A stretch of DNA of 10,892 nucleotides from Eimeria necatrix (Eukaryota; Apicomplexa; Conoidasida; Eucoccidiorida; Eimeriidae): contig NW_013651950.1 in NCBI RefSeq assembly GCF_000499385.1, positions 77,501 to 88,392 of the forward strand, written 5' to 3'. Position numbers and translations under genes: made by a program. Each line of letters opens with the position of its first letter. The stretch's first letter is position 1. The notes under the pieces are model-generated. The model worked only from the letters and a program-made list of their open reading frames with translations. It searched no databases and was not told the origin of the DNA. Positions 6,683-10,892 of the stretch are shown piece by piece.

Positions 6683-6773
6683 ACAGCAGCAGCAGAAGCA
6701 GCAGCAATTGTGGAAAGGCGCATTCACAGATTTTGTACAGAAATATGAATTTGTTTTTAAACTTTGCACTTAG
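6355..6773 (+). CDS. Candidate Q-rich coding segment, unidentified, two possible exons
   Basis: A good acceptor-like sequence (GTTTTTCTGCAG) precedes 6355, from which RRKLYFWADECRELLEL reads in one frame. A possible phase-0 intron (GTAAAT at 6431 to AAAG at 6497) would join it to 6498-6773. That segment reads YFAALLL, a Gln-rich stretch with VLAPLPQQVQQLP and QSSPKQPQE, a Gln run, then LWKGAFTDFVQKYEFVFK and a TAG stop at 6771-6773. The non-repeat ends look protein-like, but no family is recognised and no start codon was found. CAG is on the sense strand, as in the other exons here. It could equally be 3' UTR or intergenic repeat. Confidence 0.28.
6398..6490. repeat. AATTAA palindromic simple repeat
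   Basis: TTAATTAAATTAATTAAA and TTAATTTAATT words, the same class as 1440-1572. Confidence 0.85.
6510..6705 (+). repeat. Imperfect CAG/CAA/CTG repeat region
   Basis: Mostly CAG with CAA, CGG and CCG interruptions. The longest pure run lies at about 6626-6700. It forms the Gln-rich part of the candidate coding segment. Confidence 0.85.
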
Positions 6774-6783
6774 CCACTATTCC

Positions 6784-6785
<2 letters not shown>

Positions 6786-6820
<35 letters not shown>
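6786..6820 (+). repeat. (CTG)n tract followed by a CAG-rich segment
   Basis: Twelve or so CTG units, then TTTATTGGAATGCAG and CAG/GCA-rich sequence to about 6933. The order CTG run, CAG, CAG-rich DNA resembles the two CTG-type acceptors of eEF1B-gamma and MAPR, but no conserved exon confirms it. A 38-codon Q/A-rich frame starts at ATG 6828. Confidence 0.6.
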
Positions 6821-6821
<1 letters not shown>

Positions 6822-6939
6822 ATTGGAATGCAGCAGCAGCAAGTGCCGCGGCAGCAGAAGCAAAGTGCAGCAGCAGCAGCAGCAGCAGCAAATGCCGCAG
6901 CAGCAGCAAAGAAGCAAGGGGAGGCAGCAGCAATGAGTT

Positions 6940-7172
6940 TCTTTTATTCTTGAGACATCTGGCTTTTTTGATTTACCAAATTTTTGAATTTTTATTTAAT
7001 TTAATTTAATTTAATTTAATTCATTTTATTTTATTTAAATTATTATTTATTACTGTTGTTGCTTCTTTAAAAGAAATGTATTTTAATTTAATTTTATTTA
7101 TTTGAATTTCCAAAACGGTGAATATAAATAAAAGGAAAACAAAAACCATTAAATGCGTAGAGAGAAACTTTT
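6940..7172. other. AT-rich spacer, no gene seen
   Basis: Contains TTTAA repeats (about 6992-7022) and AT-rich unique sequence. No supported coding segment on either strand. Confidence 0.5.

Positions 7173-7231
<59 letters not shown>
7173..7231 (+). repeat. (GCA)n tract
   Basis: About 19 perfect units. Confidence 0.93.
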
Positions 7232-7232
<1 letters not shown>

Positions 7233-7277
7233 AGCAAATTCTAGTTGATATTAGAATGGAAAGTTGCCACCAGCCTC

Positions 7278-7410
7278 CGCCGCAGCAGCAGTGGCTGCAG
7301 CAGCGGCAGCAGCAGCAGTGCTGCAGCAGAAGCAACGCTGCAGCAGCAGCAGCAGCAGCAAAGGTACTGCAGCAGCAACACTGCAGCAGCAGCACACTGC
7401 AGCAGCGCGG
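7278..7410 (+). repeat. Imperfect CAG/GCA repeat region
   Basis: CAG units interrupted by TGCTGCAG, GAAGCAACGCTG and GGTACTG words. All three plus frames are long but give only Ala, Gln, Ser and Cys runs, so no coding claim is made. Confidence 0.8.
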
Positions 7411-7576
7411 GTGAATGTTCCTGTGCGGGGGGATTAAAGCTTTGCCGGATATAAAACGAAAAATAAAATGAAAAAAGAAATAAAAGAATAAAAGAAATAA
7501 AAATGAATTAAAGAATTAAAGAATTAAATGCTTCAGAGAAGCCCCAAGAGGCCGCAGCTGTCCAGTGGTTTGCCCG

Positions 7577-7590
7577 GGTGTCTGTACACC
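7577..7590 (+). promoter_or_regulatory. GGTGTNNNTACACC near-palindrome, copy 3
   Basis: Reads GGTGTCTGTACACC, identical to copy 1, and is followed by a TTCTTTTTCTTTTTC pyrimidine stretch. No recognised gene starts downstream before the next copy. It may belong to a short unrecognised transcription unit containing the GCA tract at 7690-7731. Confidence 0.45.
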
Positions 7591-7689
7591 CCATTTTAGA
7601 TCTTCCTCCATTTCTTTTTCTTTTTCTTTTTTACTTTTATTTAAAATTCAACTTTTCAATTTCGCTTCTCACAAAAGCTGCAAATTAAC

Positions 7690-7690
7690 T

Positions 7691-7731
<41 letters not shown>
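7690..7731 (+). repeat. (GCA)n tract
   Basis: About 14 GCA units followed by non-repetitive GC-rich sequence (7732-7785). Coding is possible but unsupported. Confidence 0.9.
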
Positions 7732-7900
7732 GGCTGGCTGCGGAGCCCTGCAGTCGATGCGGCGCTTCAACTGAAGTCCCAAGGACTTATTGTCTTTTAT
7801 TATTTGAAATTAAACTTTATTTGACATTTAAAATTCAATTTTAATTTATTTAATTTCGTTTTCGAGGATATACTTCCGAGTGGATCCTGCAGCAGCTTCG

Positions 7901-7914
7901 GGTGTACGTACACC
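7901..7914 (+). promoter_or_regulatory. GGTGTACGTACACC perfect 14-bp palindrome, copy 4
   Basis: This is the only fully palindromic copy. It ends 317 bases before the ATG at 8232 and is followed by a strongly pyrimidine-rich stretch (about 7940-8022), as expected for an upstream promoter or leader region. Confidence 0.55.
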
Positions 7915-8021
7915 TCACGCAACCGCAGTGCTCCCGCGAGGCTTCTTTTTGCCTTTTGTCTTCTTCGGCTGTCTCTTCTTCTTTCTTTTCTTTTCCAATC
8001 TGCCTTTTTCTATTTTGCCCC

Positions 8022-8069
8022 TCAAACCCTAAACCCTAAACCCTAAACCCTAAACCCTAAACCCTAAAG
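8022..8069. repeat. Interstitial telomere-like repeat (CCCTAAA)
   Basis: About six and a half AAACCCT units upstream of the unidentified gene. Confidence 0.92.
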
Positions 8070-8139
8070 CCGAAGGCAGATCCGCAGCCGCCGCCAGCCG
8101 AGCCTTGTCCAAATCAGCTCGCCATCTGCACACTCAGGA

Positions 8140-8140
8140 T

Positions 8141-8171
<31 letters not shown>

Positions 8172-8186
8172 TATTTATATTTATAT

Positions 8187-8217
<31 letters not shown>

Positions 8218-8220
8218 TTT
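8140..8220 (+). repeat. (TTTA)n tract
   Basis: TTTA units with central TATATTTATATTTATATTTA variants. It ends ten bases before the ATG at 8232 with TTCAATTCAAAAG, which could be an acceptor, so that ATG may lie at the start of a spliced exon. Confidence 0.9.
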
Positions 8221-8231
8221 CAATTCAAAAG

Positions 8232-8912
8232 ATGACAGAAGATACGGGAAGAGCAGCTCTGAAGAGAGTCCGCGCGCGGCTCTCTTCTTTGGCTGCTTTC
8301 AGATCGTCGGCCATAGCCACCAAAATGTGAGGGTTTAGGGTTTAGGGTTTAAAGTTTAGGGTTTAGGGTTTAGGGTTTAGGGTTGGGCAGGGCTTGGAGT
8401 GCTGAGGGTGGGGGGTTTCGAGGGTTTAGGGTTTAGGGTTTGCGCTGTTTATGCTGCAACACAAAGGTTTCGGGTCTAAGTCCTGAGGGCTTAGGGTTTA
8501 GGGTTTGAGGTCTCGAGGGTTTAGGGTTTGGAGGCCAGGCTTTCGAGGGTTTGTGGCCGAGGGTTTAGGGTTTTGAGGGCTTGAGCGTGAGAATTTAGGG
8601 TGTCGAGGGTTTTAAGAATTTAGGGTTTTCAATTAGGGTTTAGGGTTTAGGGTTTAAGGTGTTGAGAGTGTAGGGTTTACCCTTTGCGCTGCTGAGGGTT
8701 TAGGGTTTAGGGTGTTGAGGGTTTCGAGGTTGAGGTCCTGAGGGTTTGCAGCATTTCGGCTCCCGGGTTTAAGCCGTCTAGGGTTTAGGGTTTAGGGTTT
8801 AGGGTTTAGGGTTTAGGGTTTAGGGTTTAGGGTGGCCATTTGCCGAATCCAGCTCCCCAAAAACCCCCAAAAAGGCGAAAACAAAGCGGCTTCTTTTCTC
8901 CCTTCTTCATTT

Positions 8913-8976
<64 letters not shown>

Positions 8977-10560
8977 TTTGTTTTATTTATTTTTTATTTT
9001 TTGTTTAGAGTGGACCCCCGCGACTACGGCTACGCCGAAGACGCTTTTGTGCGTCGCGATTCGCTGCGGACAAATTTGAATTCGGTGAATAAAAATTAAA
9101 TAAATAAATTAAAATTAAATAATTAAATTAAAATTAAATAAATAAATTTAAATTAAATAAATAAATTAAAATTAAAAAAAATAAATAAATAATTAATTTC
9201 AAATAAATAAATAAATAAATAAGTCTGTTTACTTTTTAAATCGAGAATTTGCAGAAGTTTGATTCTCTCATTTCGCCCCTTTAGAGCATTCCCGCGTCGT
9301 TCCAGCCCCTCTAGGGTTTAGGGTTTAGGGTTTAGGGTTTAGGGTTTGCCAGTAGGGTTTAGGGTTTAGGGTTTAGGGTTTAGGGTTTGTGGTTTTCGTT
9401 TTCAGATTCTGGATTCTGCGGGCGCGCGGGTGAGGTGTACATACACCTGGGGAAACTCAACAGGCGTTTCCTTCTCCACTTATTCCCTAAACCCTAAACC
9501 CTAAACGCTAATTGTAAACCCTAAACCCTAATTGTAAACCCTAAACCCTAAGCCCTAATTGTAAACCCTAAACCCTAAACCCTAATTGTAAACCCCAAAC
9601 CCTAAACCCTAATTGTAAACGCTAAACCCTAAACTCTAGACCCTAATTACAAACCGCGAAGACTAAAACCCCGAACTGTAGCCGCTAAACCCTAAACCCT
9701 AAACCCTAATTTGTTGTGTTTTGGCGAGTAAAAGGTGGATTGAAGTGGTTTTTTTTGCATTTGAAATCCAGAAAAGAATGAAAAGTGTTTTTGAACTTCA
9801 GGACTTTCTAAAACCCTCAGAAGAAGGAAAAGAAAGTCTTTTGAAAGCCCCAAAAACAAAAGAAGAAAAAAGATTCAGCAGAGGACTTCTCGGATCCGTC
9901 GGACGCTTCAAAAGAACCGCTCGGGCAGGACTTTTATTTTTAATTTATTTTTTGTTTTAGTTTTTATTTTATTTTTTATTTTATTTCTTTTTATTACTTC
10001 TTTTTATTTCTCTTTGTTTCTTCTTTTCATTTCCTTTTATCATTTCTTTTTCTGACTCTTTTTACCTCTCTTTATTTCTTTTCTTTTTCTTTTTACTTCT
10101 TTTTATTTCTTTCTCATTTCTCTGTGTTCTTTTCTATTTCTTTTTATTTCTTTTTATTTCTTTTCTGTCTTTTTTTGTCTCGTTTTTGTCTCTTCTTTGA
10201 TTTGTTTTTCTTCTTTTTAAATCTCCTTTTTGTCTCCTTTCTATTTCTTTTTTATTTCTTTTCCTTTTCCATTTTAATCTCCCTTTTAAATTCATTTTAA
10301 TTCCCTTTTTGCTCCTATATCTTTTTATTGTTTTTTTGTTTGTTTTCATCAACCCTTTTATTAATTCTTTTAATTTATTTTCTTCTTTATTTATTTCCCT
10401 TTTTACTTTTTTTTGATTTATTTTTTTAATTTATTCTCTTCTTCACTCATTTTATAAATATTAGTTCCTCATTAACAAATTAGTGTATTTCTTTATTTTC
10501 TTTTTTATTTATTTTCTTCTTTATTTATTCATTTATCTATTTATTTATTTATTTATTTGT

Positions 10561-10595
<35 letters not shown>

Positions 10596-10746
10596 TTATT
10601 TATTTTCTGTTTAGGGAGTTTGTGTGCGGGCTGGAGATCCTCGAGTTGCAGAATATGCAAAAATAAAAGCAGCAGAAATAAAACTGACTTATGCTTTATT
10701 TCTTTTGGAAGAAGACTTGAGTCATTACAGACATCTCTACAGACAA
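8232..10746 (+). CDS. Unidentified multi-exon protein (one or two genes), 3' end beyond window
   Basis: I do not recognise the family. Phase-compatible exons: 8232-8326 (MTEDTGRAALKRVRARL, then SSLAAFRSSAIATK), 9009-9084 (VDPRDYGYAEDAFVRR, then DSLRTNLNS), 9406-9429 (ILDSAGAR), 9772-9924 (KRMKSVFELQDFLKPSEEG ... GSVGRFKRTAR) and 10615-10746 (GVCVRAGDPRVAEYAKIKA ... LSHYRHLYRQ). Donors are GTGAGG (8327), GTGAAT (9085), GTGAGG (9430) and a weaker GC at 9925; acceptors are mostly TTTTAG/TTTCAG-like. The basic, Ser/Ala-rich N-terminus could be a mitochondrial presequence. In an alternative, exon 2 joins 9255-9284 (KFDSLISPL, then stop), giving a 66-residue protein, and a second gene starts at ATG 9778, 331 bases after regulatory-motif copy 5. 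Or the 9772 frame simply runs on to a stop at 9958-9960. The first two exons are the safest part. Confidence 0.5.
8331..8832 (+). repeat. Long decayed telomere-like array inside the intron 8327-9008
   Basis: Perfect TTTAGGG blocks at each end (8331-8387, 8779-8832). Between them are degenerate forms: CGAGGGTTTAGGG, CTGAGGGTTTAGGG, TTTAAGG, TTTGAGG. The recurring GAGGG suggests expansion of a mutated unit. Confidence 0.88.
8917..8990 (+). repeat. (TTTA)n tract before the acceptor at 9008
   Basis: About 16 TTTA units followed by TTTTATTTATTTTTTATTTT and the acceptor TTTGTTTAG. Confidence 0.93.
9085..9222 (+). repeat. TAAA/AAATTAAAT tract directly after the donor at 9085
   Basis: Starts within GTGAATAAAAATTAAAT and continues as AAATAAAT and AATTAAAATTAAAT words. 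Confidence 0.9.
9312..9388 (+). repeat. Interstitial telomere-like repeats (TTTAGGG), two blocks
   Basis: Blocks 9312-9348 and 9353-9388 are separated by GCCAG. The acceptor GTTTTCGTTTTCAG follows within 20 bases. Confidence 0.92.
9434..9447 (+). promoter_or_regulatory. GGTGTNNNTACACC near-palindrome, copy 5
   Basis: Reads GGTGTACATACACC, beginning four bases into a donor-like GTGAGG at 9430. It is either an intronic element of the 8232 gene or the promoter element of a separate gene whose ATG is at 9778. Confidence 0.5.
9486..9712. repeat. Compound telomere-like array with AATTGT spacers
   Basis: CCCTAAA units in groups of one to three, separated by AATTGTA. This forms a higher-order unit that decays to GCTAAA, CTCTAGA and CCGCGAAG variants near 9620-9690. 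Unlike the neighbouring blocks, the plus (gene-sense) strand here is CCCTAAA. Confidence 0.9.
9961..10614 (+). other. Long pyrimidine-rich, T-rich stretch, probably intronic
   Basis: About 650 bases of TTTCTTTTT, TTTATTTCT and similar words. It becomes (TTTA)n at about 10523-10602 and ends in TTTTCTGTTTAG. No exon is visible inside. The minus-strand Lys/Arg-rich frame at 10352-10134 is its simple-sequence complement. Confidence 0.65.
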
Positions 10747-10892
10747 GTCCTCCAAACCCTAAACCCTAAACCCTAAACCCTAAGCCCTAGGCTTCAAACC
10801 CTAGGCTCCAAACCCTAAGCCTCACGCACTTGTGCTTTATTTCTTTTGGAAGAAGACTTGAGTCATTACAGACATCTCTACAGACAAGTCCT
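10687..10892 (+). repeat. 65-bp exon duplication separated by telomere-like repeats
   Basis: Positions 10687-10751 recur at 10828-10892 with one difference (A/G at 10691 versus 10832, Tyr versus Cys). The offset is 141 bases. Between the copies lies a CCCTAAA block (10754-10788) and degenerate CCCTAGG/CCCTAAG units. The second copy reaches the window edge, so its true extent is unknown. Confidence 0.93.

Noticed and set aside
7565..7774. Plus-strand frame with Ser/Phe and poly-Ala
   Set aside because: Translation of a pyrimidine stretch plus a GCA run; no ATG at its start and no conserved segment.
10134..10352. Minus-strand Lys/Arg-rich frame
   Set aside because: It is the complement of a T-rich simple sequence lying in a probable intron; no non-repeat content.
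1..10892. Telomere or chromosome end
   Set aside because: Telomere-like blocks are short, interstitial and in both orientations, with housekeeping exons between them.
1..10892. CRISPR array or bacterial operon features
   Set aside because: The direct repeats are simple-sequence microsatellites, and the genes are eukaryotic and intron-containing.

Overview
The window looks like nuclear DNA of a coccidian apicomplexan, most likely Eimeria. That placement is an inference from three things seen together. Long CAG/CTG runs encode homopolymeric Gln, Ser and Ala inside conserved housekeeping proteins. Telomere-like TTTAGGG/CCCTAAA blocks are scattered inside introns and between genes. Small conserved exons sit in introns packed with (TTTA)n, (TAAA)n and AATTAA repeats. 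Most long open frames here are translated trinucleotide repeats. The real genes are recovered by joining short conserved exons whose splice phases agree.

Layout. (1) Positions 1-1670, minus strand: translation elongation factor 1 gamma (eEF1B-gamma), with GST-N, GST-C and EF1G C-terminal domains. Its last codons run off the left edge and its start codon is not resolved. (2) About 1733-3950: repeat-rich DNA between divergent genes, with telomere-like blocks in both orientations, a roughly 430-bp TAGC/CTAG-rich satellite and an (AAAT)n tract. (3) 4127-6239, plus strand: a complete four-exon gene for a 151-residue MAPR/Dap1/PGRMC-type cytochrome b5-like heme-binding protein. Intron 2 appears to use a GC-AG boundary and carries two degenerate extra copies of the preceding exon end. 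(4) 6240-7560: CAG-rich DNA with a possible Q-rich coding segment. (5) 8232 to the right edge, plus strand: a series of small phase-compatible exons from one or two genes I cannot identify. The last exon has a 65-bp duplicate cut by the window edge.

The three coding loci show no obvious shared pathway (translation, heme/sterol biology, unknown). The shared features are architectural. Repeat orientation follows gene structure: CAG is on the sense strand in exons and CTG on the sense strand in introns. (TTTA)n tracts sit just upstream of acceptors. A 14-bp near-palindrome, GGTGTNNNTACACC, occurs five times near gene 5' regions and is a candidate regulatory element. No RNA genes, CRISPR arrays or transposon-coding genes were recognised.
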